From the NCBI RefSeq assembly GCF_000264905.1, contig NW_006763139.1, forward strand, positions 1,280,313 through 1,344,312: a DNA stretch of 64,000 nucleotides, read 5' to 3'. Source of the stretch: Stereum hirsutum FP-91666 SS1 (lineage: Eukaryota > Basidiomycota > Agaricomycetes > Russulales > Stereaceae). Position numbers and translations under genes: made by a program. Below the pieces are notes generated by a model. The model searched no databases. It was not told where the DNA came from and worked only from the letters and a program-made list of their open reading frames with translations. Positions 34,146-46,184 of this stretch are shown here, piece after piece (the first letter of the stretch is position 1; each line of letters begins with the position of its first letter).

Positions 34146-35512
34146 ATGAAGGCTGCATCGCCCTAGAGCCTGAGCTTAGCTGTGCCTCTTTTTCGTATTG
34201 TCGGCAGGACACCATTCTTCATGCATGCATACCCATCTCATCCCCTCTCCGTCCTCGTCTGCTTTTTGTCTCGGTGTAAATAGGACAGCGCACTGCTGTT
34301 TCACGACCATCGCTGTTCCGTTCAGGAGTCGATCAGGGTGACGTACGGACCTGTACATCCGCGTCCGGTATTGACCGGCCCGGTACTGGTGCCTCTTACC
34401 CCGCATTCTGTCCAGTTCCGGATTCGCACGCCCCACTCCCCACTCCCCGCTCATGCCGCATCTGTCGCGCGCTTTGACCATACACAAGTCATCAAAGACT
34501 TCGATGTTCAGCGCTCAGCCAGCACCATACATACTGTACATTCGGTATCATCTTGCAATATTTCCGAGCCCAATCTTCCTTACACTGTTGCAGTATAGCC
34601 CCTGTAGAGTGTTTCATCTCTTAGACCGAATTTCCTACGTTTCGTCTACTATCTGTCTTGTGTATTGTACGATTCCTTTATCTCATACTCCCATACGATC
34701 TCCACGGTCTCGTCGTAGATCTCCCAGTATCTATCTCTCGCTCATGGATTGCCTTTTGGCTCTTTCCGGTTACGACCTCTCCCCACTCTTCCTTCTACAT
34801 TCACGCGTAATTCTCAGTTATCCATCTTTATGTATGTTGTTCTGCTCCTTGCACTCCCGTTCTTGACCGCGTATCTAGTGCCGCGCATGCTGTACTGGTA
34901 ATTCACCAGGAGCAGTGACCAGTACTTACGCTTCTGACTATAGACAGCGGGTACTCTTCGACTGCTTCCTGTTTGCAAAGACAGTTTTTGTATCTGTTGG
35001 ACTTTGGTTCACGCTTCGAGTTCCTTCTGTATGAGCTATATGTTTCACGTAACCACAATGACTCTGTCTGTTGTGCTTTCGAGCTAGTGCTGTTTTGTCG
35101 ACGAGCCTTCCGAAGACGAGATATCTCCCAGGCAATGCTTACCCTTCGCTTTTTGCCGATCCGCTGTAGGCTTCGAAAAACTTCAGAAGTCACGCTACTG
35201 ATTTTGGTATCACCGCAGGCCTTTCAAAACTGAGGTTTCTAATACACGGGAGTTTGAAAATAGCGAGGGAACCCTGCGAGTCCGGCGTCTCTCGCCACCT
35301 CATTCTTGCCATGTGTGGCACTAGGAAGGCCGTGAGAACCCGCGAGATGAGCCCGGCAAGGCCCGTAGTTACCGTAACGGGAGAACAAAAGAACACCACG
35401 TGGTCTCTCTAAGACGAACTAGTTTCTTGTCAATGACCCTTTCACATCGTTCACCGTCATACTTACTCGCATTCTCCTCTGCTTTGCTTAGCTAAACGCT
35501 GCACACTAGACT
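34146..35512. other. Intergenic region
   Basis: 3' UTR of the Ser/His-rich gene and upstream sequence of the solo gene-B relative. Pyrimidine-rich from about 34,600 to 34,860. No supported gene. Confidence 0.45.
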
Positions 35513-36873
35513 ATGACGTTGAAGCGACGTCGCTCTTCAAACTCAGACTCCGACCCTGCATCAGAACTCGACTCTCGCGAGGAACTACTCTCGAAAACAC
35601 CTCGTTGTGCTCGTTTTGCTAATCCACACTCACACAAAACATTCATTCGCTCGTTTTTCGATTGTTCTTGGGAAACTTTGGGGGCAAAACGCAAAACTCA
35701 GCTCAGAGAGCACTACCAAGACATCTTCAATCGAGTTTGGGACGGAGACGAAATTGCCTTTCAATGGGACACATGGGCTAACCTTTTTGGTGCTTTGGGA
35801 CTCATGGCTGTCGATATGGATCAACTCCGCGAACTCGTTGTTGGGAGACACGAGGACCTGTACGCCATCATAAATCGCGCTCACCGAACCCACAACTTTT
35901 ACGACCTCTGTCACCATCGTAGGTCACACTTTTTCCTGCCATACACGAGCGCTCTCATATATCAAGGGTTCATTTTAGGCTTATTTTTCAACGAATTAAA
36001 TGCTGGGATTGATGGTGCCCTGCTCGACTTGGGGCCCTTCTTTCAAACGATCCGTAATGGTGGGCTCCCCTCCTACCAAATCGACTGTGACGCATGGCGT
36101 ACTGCGTGTCCTTTCGGTCTCGTTTCCGTTGGGCGTCCCTCCCAGCCTTTGACGCACCGTATCAAGACTATGACATTTGAAGAAGTGCAGTAAGCATCTT
36201 TCTCCCTCTCATCCTTGGCAAGTGAAACTTATCTCTCTGAATCGCCAGCCTGATCAGAAAATGGCATCCATCACCACAGACACCAAGTCTTCTAAAGAGT
36301 CTTGCACAGAACTGGGGGTTTTACTTCGCGTTCTCTCCCAACAAAATTGCCGAGGAATCAAGAGAGTTTCATCTATCTCAAGACCTCGTTCTCGTAACCC
36401 AACAACTCAGTCGTGCAGCCGACATGGCCCATTTCGATGCAACCCCACAAGCCATCCAAACAGCAGCTCAATGTTGCTTCTACGCTCTCTATCTCACACG
36501 TATCATCGTCCTTTCCTCTTTCCTCGACTCTCTCCCTCGGAGCATGTCAGCCGAAGAAGCTCGCCAGCAGTGGGCAGTCTTCCAGTATAACCCGCCCTCG
36601 AAGGATGGCAACGACGTCTTCGCCATTGTTTATCGAGCCGTCGCGGACGGCTCCCTCGACGACATACGGCGAAGTGTGGACGCTCGTTTCAGCGCATTGT
36701 GCGCCCGGAACAAAGAATTCTTTCCACAAGATCAGGGCAAAGTACTCCCTTTCGAGATTGTCATCAACGAGACCGAAGATTTTGTCGTGCAACCTCCCGC
36801 GAGCGGACGCCAACCGGCTTGTTCTCGCTTTGGCGTCCAGACGCTCTTTTGGGGGTTCGACAGAGCTTCTTGA
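35513..36873 (+). CDS. Solo relative of gene B
   Basis: Third member of the B family, with no gene A beside it and without the N-terminal repeats. Exon 1 (35513-35918) codes MTLKRRRSSNSDSDPAS, then the shared domain (SWETLGAKRKTQLREHYQDI ... HNFYDLCHH), ending at the same His-His splice site as genes A and B. Exon 2 begins after atatcaag at about 35,969 and ends near 36,188. The last exon carries LAQNWGFYFAFSPNKIAEES, CCFYALYLTRIIVLSSFLDS and FEIVINETEDFVV, and ends FGVQTLFWGFDRAS, parallel to gene B. The stretch aligned with the possible Walker B of gene B has INET here, so that motif is not conserved. The exon 2-3 splice site is uncertain. The frame is open across the matched parts, so it is probably functional. 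Confidence 0.7.
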
Positions 36874-37303
36874 GACCTGCATCGTCGTGCGTATATATTA
36901 CTCTACGCTTTGTTGGTGGTACTCATTTTTCTACTAGCCCCACCGAACCTGACAGCTTTCTGCCTGATATCTATTACTCAATATACCTCTTTCCACACCG
37001 CGTCCAATTTTACGACGAAGATTCCAGAGTAAACAACGATTTCGAAGGATCGTCTACGTGCCCCCTAACCCACCCAATCACTGTCTACACATCCTATGAC
37101 GCAGCGCTGTACTACCTCTTGCTCTGTCGTAATTGATTCTTCGACGACCCTTCCACATCTTCTGACCAAACTAGTGTGCCTTTGTCGGGTGAATCCATGG
37201 GGGTCAGGAGTGGGTGCCGGAGGTCAGTGGCTCGAGAGTAACTCTACGTCGGGGCTTCACAGCATCCGATTATTTTCGGTGGATGTGCCAAATTACCTTC
37301 AGT
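36874..37303. other. Intergenic region before tRNA
   Basis: Downstream sequence of the solo gene-B relative and 5' flank of tRNA-Asn. The tandem gene B 3' units found in both arms are absent here. No gene. Confidence 0.5.
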
Positions 37304-37404
37304 TGCCCCATGGCTGAGTTGGTCACAGCGTCCGACTGTTATCTGAGAGTCTCTGATAGCTTACAATGCATCGGAAGGTCGTGAGTTCAAACCTCACTGG
37401 GGCA
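37304..37404 (+). tRNA. tRNA-Asn (GTT) with 28-nt intron
   Basis: A full cloverleaf can be drawn: acceptor TGCCCCA/TGGGGCA, D stem GCTG/CAGC, anticodon stem TCCGA/TCGGA, T stem GTGAG/CTCAC with loop TTCAAAC. The loop is CTGTTAA after removing an intron at the canonical site after base 37 (37,342-37,369). The mature length is 73 nt before CCA. The anticodon GTT and the body match fungal tRNA-Asn. Confidence 0.93.
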
Positions 37405-37912
37405 GATATCCAGCCACAGGCAAGTTTTTGGTCTCGCTCCTTGTATTCTCCTTCCGGACGACGTTTCTAGCATCATTATGTATATATTGACGGACTCCCC
37501 GCCTTGGCTGTACGTGATACAATTGTTTCGCTTCATGGTGACTGTGACTGGCCTGGTGGATTATGAACATAGCTTATTCAAAAGTGGAGAAAGAGGATAA
37601 CAAAAGACTGAAACAACAACCCATAGCTTCAACGACTGGAGCAGAGAACTGAGGAGACGGATGGATATCGGATGCGGTACGCGTGCTGGCAGGGGGAGAG
37701 GTAGATGGAGCCCAGGACGATGGACGGGGTTGGGTGAACAGTGATGGGCGAGAACCGGGTGAGTGATGCGTGGCAAGGAAGTTAGGCATCGTTGGAGGAC
37801 GTGCAAGGCTGCAGTATGAGCCCTGGGTATGAAGGAAGACCAAGGTGTGATGTGAGAGTGCGACGAAACTGAGGGCAAGGTAAAAGAGAAAGATCCGGAT
37901 TGTCCGAGTGCA
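37405..37912. other. tRNA 3' flank and CNB1 3' region
   Basis: No gene supported. The tRNA is followed by TTTTTGG at about 37,424, a possible Pol III terminator. The rest is downstream of CNB1. Confidence 0.45.
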
Positions 37913-39117
37913 CTAAAAGAGGTCCTCGAGTGTCATTTGCTTGACGATATCCTGTCAGCACAAAGATGAAAGCGTCAGCCAAGGATGTTACGAGTGAGCC
38001 GAAAATGTGTTGGGCAAAGCAGGGGATAGGATAGGGTAAAAGTACGATACGCACGGTATTGTTCACCATGTTCGTGAACTCTTCGAAGGAAAGCTTGCCG
38101 TCACCATCCTTATCCGCCTCCATGATCGTCTTGTCCACAATCTCTTGCAGTTGTGAGTCCTATGTGTACAAGAAGATTGCGAAAGATATCCCAATAGGAA
38201 ATCAGAATCGTGAGATCAATCAAGTGACGTTTGCCATGAATAATGATTGTACCTTCAGGTTATTCCCCACCATCATCTTCAACACCAAGAACAGCTCTCC
38301 GTTCGAGATATAGTTATCCCGGTCCATGTCGTACACTTTGAATGCGACTACGACAAGTATTGGGTCAATTTCACAATATAACACACGAGGACCCCAGGTG
38401 CCACAACCACGAAGTCCGAGGGTCAAAAGAGAATGGGGGAGAGGTAAACAGGATAACGCACATCGGAGCTTCTCTTCCCGCCCTCCTCGGCTACTAAATG
38501 CACTCAGCCCACCCACGAACTCCTGGAAATCGACAGTTCCACCACCACTAGAGCCGCAATCCAACCGCCGGATGCGCCATCACGTTCGAGCGTCACCAGG
38601 AAAATGCAATGGAAATAATCAGCCGTGTTCATGAGGATCAAAGTGAAAAGGGAACAACGGACTCTTCATCGAAGATGGCGATCATGCGCGACGCTAATGG
38701 GTTGTTAGCGATCTGCGGGATCTGCAAGAACTCGTCACGATCTATTGAGCCAGAGCCGTCACTGTAGCCAGTAAATGTAGCGCAGGAATTGAAACACCAG
38801 AAGAAACCGTAAGTGATATGTTCGCAGAGACCAGGATATCATCGTAGGGAGATAGGTTGGGTGGCGAGACGCTACGGCGCTTCAGCGTACCTGTCCAGCT
38901 TCATGAACCGCTTCTTCAGTCGCTCCAGTTCGCTGGCATTAACTAAAAAGATATTAGCATGAGCTGAAGGACACTAAAGATATTTCGACGCACAATTCGA
39001 CCGCTTCTCCATATCCTCCATGAATTGAGATGCTGACGTCCGCCCAGCCAAGTCAATCGAACAGCTCTACTGCAAGCAATAAGGAACAAGAGCGAGATAC
39101 GGACGTGATTGGCCCAT
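37913..39117 (-). CDS. CNB1: Calcineurin regulatory subunit B
   Basis: EF-hand subunit that binds Ca2+ and activates the calcineurin phosphatase. The start is MGQS, with a myristoylatable Gly2 as in the family, spliced to [12 protein letters not shown], then [16 protein letters not shown]. Four EF hands are spread over small exons: [11 protein letters not shown] with [46 protein letters not shown] with [10 protein letters not shown], and [15 protein letters not shown]. The ending [12 protein letters not shown] is characteristic. Length is about 175 residues, as expected. It is divergent from MSS1, 236 bp apart. Confidence 0.93.
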
Positions 39118-39353
39118 GTTTGATGCTGATGCTGGTGTTCAGAGCGTTGACTTATTGGGAAAATACGACTCCGTGAGGATGTGGTCAAAGCGGGAAGATG
39201 GAGGGGGGCGCGGCGAAGGGGAACGCGTGAGGTAAAGTGGCCCGTGAGAGAATTAGTTCCGAGCAGCCGGCGGTGATGGCCACATCCAACTGCCAACCGC
39301 AGCTTTTACTAAATTTGTTCTTGGCTTTATTCTCGCCGCATCATCTCAGTCGT
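39118..39353. promoter_or_regulatory. Shared divergent promoter, CNB1 / MSS1
   Basis: A 236-bp interval between the start codons of CNB1 and MSS1. No clear motif is seen; the call rests on position. Confidence 0.4.
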
Positions 39354-41604
39354 ATGTTGGCACGACGCGCCATAACAGTTCGAAATATCTCTGCTAAGTG
39401 CTCTCGATGTTTATCTAGTAACCTCGCTACGTATCACTTCGCAGAACCGTGCAAACCTGCCACATCTCACGTACTGCCTGCTCAAGCTCCGAGGTTTTCG
39501 AGTCTACAGTCCACGAATGGTTCTAGCGCGAGACACCCTAATCATGACTTCCCACATAATAATCTAGTCTTATCTAATGCCCAGAGAAGAACCATATATG
39601 CTCTCTCAACTCCTCCAGGAAAAGCCGGTGTCGCAGTCATACGCATCTCAGGCCCAGATGCCTTGCAAGTGTGGCACTGCATGGTCCGAACTAGCTCACG
39701 AGCTCGTCGGGCTGAGCACCAGAAATATCATCCTACTGAGCGAGTCTCAAATATAATCGATTCCGATCCCCACTTGCCTATACCATGGAAGCTTGAACGA
39801 TGCCACATCGTTGACTCTGAGAGCGGTGAACTTCTCGATGACGGCCTAGTTGTGTTTTTCCGCGGTAGGTGGTTCAACATGCTTTTGTTCTTCCTTTCTT
39901 GGGCTAGTACTCATCTTGGTCGTTTTTCAGGACCTAAGTCTTTCACTACAGAAGACGTCCTTGAATTACACATACACTCCGGCCGTGCCATCATCTCTTC
40001 GATTCTTTCCTCTCTCTCGCACATATCTCTCCTCCGCCCAGCCCAACCCGGAGAGTTCACCCGTCGCGCTTTCGAAGGCGGAAGACTCGATCTGACGCAG
40101 GTAGAGGGCCTCAAAGACCTTATCGATGCAGAGACCGAGGTTCAGCGGAAGACAGCACTAGGAGTTGCGGGGGTGGGTAAGAGCCTCTGCATATGTTAGG
40201 CACGCACGAATTGTTGTTGATATAGGGTTCCTGTGAATTGCTGTACAGGGATCTGCAAAGGTCGTATTTGACGGACTCAGAAAGGAAATCATCAAGTGTC
40301 TTGCACTGGTCGAAGCTCTCATCGATTTCGGCGAGGGAGAGGATATCGAGGATGGTGTCTATCTGCAAGGTTTGTAATGTCACTCCAGGGCCCTTGACCG
40401 ACATCGTTGACAATTACGATTTCCTACAGCCAGGTCGTTAGGTCAAACACTCAGAGACAAGATCCAGCGTATTATCTCTGATAATCGACGTGGGGAAATC
40501 CTCAGATCTGGCATCCGCCTTGCTATCTTTGGTCCTCCTAACGCAGGAAAATCATCACTGCTCAACTTCTTGGGTAAACCGTCTTTACGTCCCTTCTCCG
40601 GTTACAAGCGTCTTCATACTAACGAACAACTTCTCACAGCTCAGCGAGAGGCGGCGATTGTCACTCACATACCGGGGACAACTCGCGATGTGCTCGAGTT
40701 ATCACTCGACATCGGAGGTCTGCCTGTTATCGTTGCAGATACAGCCGGCATGCGAAAGACGGAAGACATCGTCGAAGCTATCGGAGTAAAGAGAGCTGAG
40801 GAGACGTTCGTGCCACTCTTGGAATCCGTGCTGTGCTCATCAAAACCTTTCACTAACGGTGCCAATGCCTTTCGGTCACTCGTAGGCTTCAAACTTCCGA
40901 TATCTCCATCCTTGTGCTCTCCCTTCCTGACGCTCTATCGCCTTCATCTGCGCATCAGTCTTCTGATGAGATTCGCGTCACCATTCCATCAGCACTTCGA
41001 CACCTCATAACACCGCAGACTTTCATCTTGCTGAACAAAGCCGATCTCCTACCCTTAGAGTCCGCACCATTACCATCTGCACCTCAACAATCACCAACAT
41101 TCAAATCATCGGCACCTCGAATTATGATAGACGGTTGGGAACAAAATACGGTCTGGTCTGTCAGCCTTACATCGGCACTTGGTACACAGGAGTTTATGGA
41201 CGGATTCGCTCATGCTCTCAGACAACGGTTCGAATTCTTGCCTTCCGTTGGATCTCATATCATCTAACCAATCAGTTTATGTCAGATATGACCTTCTGCA
41301 AGCGGAGAATGCCACTGGAATGACTGATTTGCCCGTGAGCACGCATCCGCGACACAAAGCCCACCTCGAAGACGCTCTCAGATTCCTAGACGCTTTTCTC
41401 AACACGCGTAAGTCTCGACTTCCTTCGTCTCACCTCTAAGCAGCCAGACCTGATATCGTCAATCTAGCGCCGGAGATGCAGGACGTCGTACTTGCGGCAG
41501 AAGAATTGCGGTACGCTGCCGACGCGGTGGGCAAGATCTCCGGGGTGATTGGAGTGGAAGACGTATTGGACGTAGTGTTTAGAGATTTCTGTATTGGGAA
41601 GTGA
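39354..41604 (+). CDS. MSS1: Mitochondrial tRNA-modification GTPase (MnmE/TrmE family)
   Basis: Acts with Mto1/MnmG to make the 5-carboxymethylaminomethyl group on wobble uridine of mitochondrial tRNAs. The N-terminus [16 protein letters not shown] is a likely mitochondrial presequence. The TrmE N domain follows ([20 protein letters not shown] ... [14 protein letters not shown] ... [32 protein letters not shown]). The G domain has [30 protein letters not shown] and LNKADLL. The C-terminus ends RDFCIGK, the conserved C-(I/V)-G-K motif whose Cys is essential in the family. Several short introns interrupt it. About 560-600 residues. Confidence 0.93.
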
Positions 41605-41823
41605 CAATTCAGAGGCAGTCGGATGCTGTGATTCGAGAAACTTTCGAAACACTCAGGGGTTTGTAGATCGATAAATAAATCGTCATGAAACCCATCACAG
41701 TAACAGAAGTACCAGTAAATGGAAACGTGCATCGTCATCCATTCATTACCATAATAAATACATCCCACACATCTAACCCATCCTCAACCTTCTCCCCACC
41801 ACATTCCAGCCACGCAACGCTAC
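41605..41823. other. Convergent 3' region
   Basis: A 219-bp overlap zone of the MSS1 and MARVEL-gene 3' ends. Nothing else is seen. Confidence 0.4.
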
Positions 41824-42838
41824 TCAAACCTGCGGTGTCCCCGGATGCGCCACGCTCATCTGCGCATTATGGGGCCCAGGTGAACCCTGCGGCACGGAGC
41901 TATAAGGGGTGCCAGCGGGAGCATTAGGGTTATAAGGCGGGTACACATGTTGGCCGCCAGGTGCCTCTTTCGTGCCCGCGGGACCTGTACCTGCACCATA
42001 TGACAGGAAGGAGGCGTCGGAGAGGGTGGATGTCCAGGTGCGGTTACCGCGCGAGTGGCCGATGAAGGCGAAGACGATGAGGGTGACGGAATAGCCCATG
42101 ACTGGTGTTGGAGGAACGTCGGGACAGGTGAGAGTTCCTTTCGGGGACTGAGAAGGGAGGAAAGGGAAGGGACGTACGGAGGATCCAGGTTAGGAAACCG
42201 AATGCCTCCACAGCTTTGAATTCATTACATGCCTGGCTGACGATAGCTGTAGTGGAGGGTCAATACACGATCAATCGGGGAATGCACAGAGTGGTACGCA
42301 CGAGTGAAGTCGCCACATGAATAGCCCGCGAATACCTGACTATCGGTCCAGGCAGCATATGCTGCCGTCGCGAGCCAGAGGATCCAGAGGAAGCCTGTGG
42401 ATAGGAAATCATCAGTACGGTTTCTGAGTTGCAGATGGAAGGAAAGCCGTACTCAACACGCCGACCTCGACGATGATCATCGAGGTGAAAGCACCCTTCC
42501 TCAAGAAATCGATGACGAGCCTACGAACAAGCGCGTTAGAATAGTCTCTAGTTAAGACCTCGTCGAAAGAGTGCGGGGAACTCACATGGGCGTGATGAAG
42601 AGGAGCGAGAGGACGGCGGTGGCGACGGCCAATGCCGTGAAGATGTAGTAGCTATCGTAGTACTCTTCGGTGAGAGAGAGCACGTCGGCAGCGATACCCA
42701 TCACGATTATGGAGAAGAGGATGGTCACACCTATACACTTCGGAGGAACAATCGATGGTCAGCACTCTGCATACACTTTCCAAACAATATTTATGACTCA
42801 CCGAACGTGATGAGACGAGCAAGAGCAAAGAGACCCAT
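41824..42838 (-). CDS. MARVEL-domain-like four-helix membrane protein
   Basis: Starts MGLFALARLITFG, then hydrophobic helices ILFSIIVMGIAADVL, YIFTALAVATAVLSLLFI, ASMIIVEVGVLSFLWILWLA and LMGYSVTLIVFAFIGHSR, split over about five exons. The loop before the last helix has CGDFTRACNEFKAVEAFGFL, the usual paired-Cys loop of fungal MARVEL proteins. The cytosolic tail is rich in Pro/Gly (PAGTPYSSVPQGSPGPH). Size and layout fit the family found at membrane domains. Function unknown. Confidence 0.78.
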
Positions 42839-44017
42839 GGCTGATGAACTTCACAGAGAACAGAAAATGCTTCGTATGGACGTGACGGGGATTTCAGAAC
42901 AGGTCGTGTCACTGGAGGGAACTGCGAGTCAACGGCTAAGTCGTGTATGAGCGAGCTCGATCTGGGTCTGGAGAGAAACAGAGGACGAGTCGGGACTGAG
43001 AGGACCCCGTCCTCCATGCTAGGGGCTCTCTTTTAAATAGACACACGAAAAGTCCGCACAACACCCGCTGTGAGGAGACCATCACGTCAAGCGACCCGGG
43101 CATGTCATATCGTCAGATTCAGCCTGGCACGGAACAAGCGCACCAAGAGCATGAGAGATGAAATCAAGGATGCGGTCGTCGGCCACTAAGATTGCAAGAC
43201 GAGACCTTCCCGAGATGGTGATACCTGCACAAGGCAGAATGAATGAGGCAAAATCAGTTAATGCGTTTTCGCGGATCGGGACCGATTGCGAAACAAGGAC
43301 GATGCACGGAACATGATGCGTACCTTCATAAAGGCTGCCTCGATTTCTATGTGCAAGATAGGCCACAGGAGCATCATCCGGACTGTCCAGAAACTAGCCA
43401 TCGAGACTGACTTCGTCAAGTCGAGCAACAGACAGAGTAGCGAGCACACTAATTACCATAATACAGAAAGTACCTTCGTACAGCTGGGAACCAAAGGACA
43501 ATATAGCATGGTACTAAGACCTGGCCTGACTGACCTGCCACCGTTGCTCGTCCTCGTTGCTCACAGCTTTACCGCTATTCACGCCAAAGAAGGATAAATC
43601 GACGAACTTATCCATCACACAACATTGCAACAAGCGCCCATGCGAAGACAGGATTTTGACAGTTCATCAAATACCTTTGATCATGCTCAGGCTTCTTGAC
43701 CTGAGACATCCTGAGACTCGCCCTTGGCGATAAACCGGGATGTCATCCCGACGGTGGCATCATTCAGCGAGACGAATCATCTTGGAGGGACAAAGCAGGT
43801 GTGAGACGAGGCGAGGGAGAGAAAGAGAGACGATGTTGGCTTGTCTACTTATTGAAGGACGATTGAAGGACGAGAAGAGGTAAGAAACTTAAAAGGCGAC
43901 GGAACAAGACAGTTTTTCCCACACAAATGAGACGAACCTGAGGTGCGTGGCCCGTGGGGAAAATCTCCGTTATTTAGCGCCAAGCCTCGGGACCACATAC
44001 GCTGCAAATCAATATCA
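42839..44017. other. Gene-poor region, 1.2 kb
   Basis: Upstream of the MARVEL gene. Open frames on the minus strand near 43,082-43,366 (PCAGITISGRSRLAILVADD) may be an exon of an unrecognised gene, but no splice partner is convincing. Confidence 0.4.
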
Positions 44018-46061
44018 AACCTGTCAATTGACGCGCCGAGGGTGTAAAAAAAGACTTGTGGACTGATTGACTGCTCGGAACGGATGAACGGAAAACTTGG
44101 CTCCGTGCAGAAATTCATCGTGGTTTGCAGCCCCCAAGACCAAGTTCAACGACGCTCTTGGCTTTGCGGTGAGGTCATGACGGTAGGCAGCGGCAAGGCA
44201 GCGGTCAGGGGGGACAACCATCTAGCAGCGCCTTCTGTCTGCTGCAAAACACGGACGATGACATTCGACGGTATCTTTGATACAGTGGACGTAGACCCGA
44301 GTTCGTCGATTTTTTTCTTGCCGATGAGGCTGCTCGACTGAGAAGGGAAAGTCATCAATAGTAAGCTGGCCTTTTCAAAGCAATGGTACGGTCGCAGGCT
44401 GTGAGCTTCGCGCAAGTACATCAGATAAGACAGTTGGCTGGATGAGAATGGATGTCAGATAGGCTGAGAGGCAGTATCAGTCGTTCCTGTGGCACCGAGT
44501 ATTAAGACCTGCTTGATGAGCGGGTATAGCGCGTAGATCATGGTCAGTAGTTCATAGCCCAAGCGACTTGAACTTGGATAATGGTGCCTGAAAGTAGATA
44601 AAAAAAGGCTCAAAGACGCGTATTGACTATGAACGTGTGTACGATCATCGATCTGAACTTGTTGAGCATGCCTAGCCTCGTCCATTGCTGTAATGAGCTC
44701 GAGGCTGAGCGTCGTCTCGGGACTCGGACCTTTTTGGTGAGGTATCCATCGTACATTCAACTAAACATCTACCCCCGCTTCAATTTCTTCGGATCCTACA
44801 CACATCCAGTCAAGCCAACATCAGTTATCCGAAAGCAAAGAGGTCAAGGGCCTGGGCAGGACTCACATTCCCTACATCCCCCATCTCCACATCTCCTTCA
44901 TGATCATAGACTCTCTTCCTCCCCGACGGGCTCAAACTCCCCATAACATCGTCCTCCTCGCCCTCCATTTGGATATCGTCTTCGGACGATGAGCCAGCGG
45001 GAATGGCAGGAGCGGACCAGAGGTGGATTTGGGCGTCTTCGCCGCCCGTGAGGAGGACGTTGTGCTATAATTTGGTAGATGTGGATTTATTTGGACATGA
45101 GATAATGAGAAGAGGGTAGAGAAGGAGGGAAACGTACCCGTTCATCCCATAACATCGACCTGACAACGCCACTGTGGCCCGTTGACCATACACGCTCGAG
45201 TGCCCATGGGGCCTCCCGATCTTCGTAGTCTGCATTGCGGATGAGTGCGATATCACCTCTAAACCGCGCACAGAAGTCAGTCAGAATAGCTAGTCCGTGT
45301 GACGGAGAGTAGGCGCAAGAACATACTCGTTCGATCCTACGAAGACGCCCAATCCGCTGGTATCGGACATGTGGCAACCAACGAGATAGTCCGTTACCCA
45401 GGTATTTTGAGCCGTATGGACCGAAGGGCTGCGAATATCGAAGTCCTGTCTTTGTCTAACTGCTCACATTTACATCAGCCCCGGACATACTCACCAAAAA
45501 GAAAAAAAGAGTGAAGTGCAACTAGAGCGTACCTCATGCGTCCACGTACTAAACGTCTCCATATCGCTCGCCGCCCACACGTACCTCGATCGTCCACGAT
45601 TTTGGTGAAACCAGCCTACTTGGGATATACTGCATCCCCAGTTACTGACTTGAATGACGGCTTCGTCTTCATCTTCTTCGTCTGCGTTTGATAAGCTGAT
45701 GAGACCGTCGGAGGACGCGGAGAGGAGGGTTCTTGGGTGGGATGGCGCGGGCGAAGACGTAGACGTAGACGAGGACGGATGGATGAACAGTGGAGGGCTG
45801 TTATGTCATCGGAGTGGGTCGAGGCGTGGGTGCGGAGGGGTGCGACGGGATTTCGTGGATCCCTGCGAAACAAACCATGTAGTTGAGGAGTTGTCTATGT
45901 TTTGAGCGAAACGGGTAGAACCTATGTTTTTTTTTGACGCGACGCGCGAACGGCGAAGTGCGCGCGAATTCGAAAGGGGAAGTGCCTGTTTTGGATCTGG
46001 ATATTTTTAGGAACTCACGGGCGGGCCGAGAGCGTGCCAACTGCCAAGGCGTGCCGCCAGA
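44018..46061. repeat. Direct duplicate of the WDR89-like locus, truncated copy
   Basis: Matches 58,680-61,405 in the same orientation, starting at the shared word gacgcgccgagggtgtaaaa and ending at the shared gggccgagagcgtgcca. The copy lacks about 560 bp containing the gene's first exons and the GATGAG expansion. Its right end abuts the inverted arm at 46,062. Confidence 0.9.
44769..45880 (-). pseudogene. WDR89-like WD-repeat protein, broken copy
   Basis: Encodes remnants parallel to the intact gene at 59,530-61,249: DPRNPVAPLRTHASTHSDDI, GCHMSDTSGLGVFVGSNE-like and LLTGGEDAQIHLWSAPA. The first exons and start codon are removed by a deletion (the junction lies near 45,875-45,895), and the exon around 45,780 is frameshifted after SDDITALH. 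It should not make a WD propeller. Confidence 0.82.
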
Positions 46062-46184
46062 GCGATAAATCAGCTTTCACCAGGGACCTCCTCCATCTCC
46101 CTGCTGCAGTACTCCTAGGAATATCCTCGCATTTAATCAGGTTCAAGCTTTGAACGACTTGCTGGGAGCGTCTTGACCCACAGT

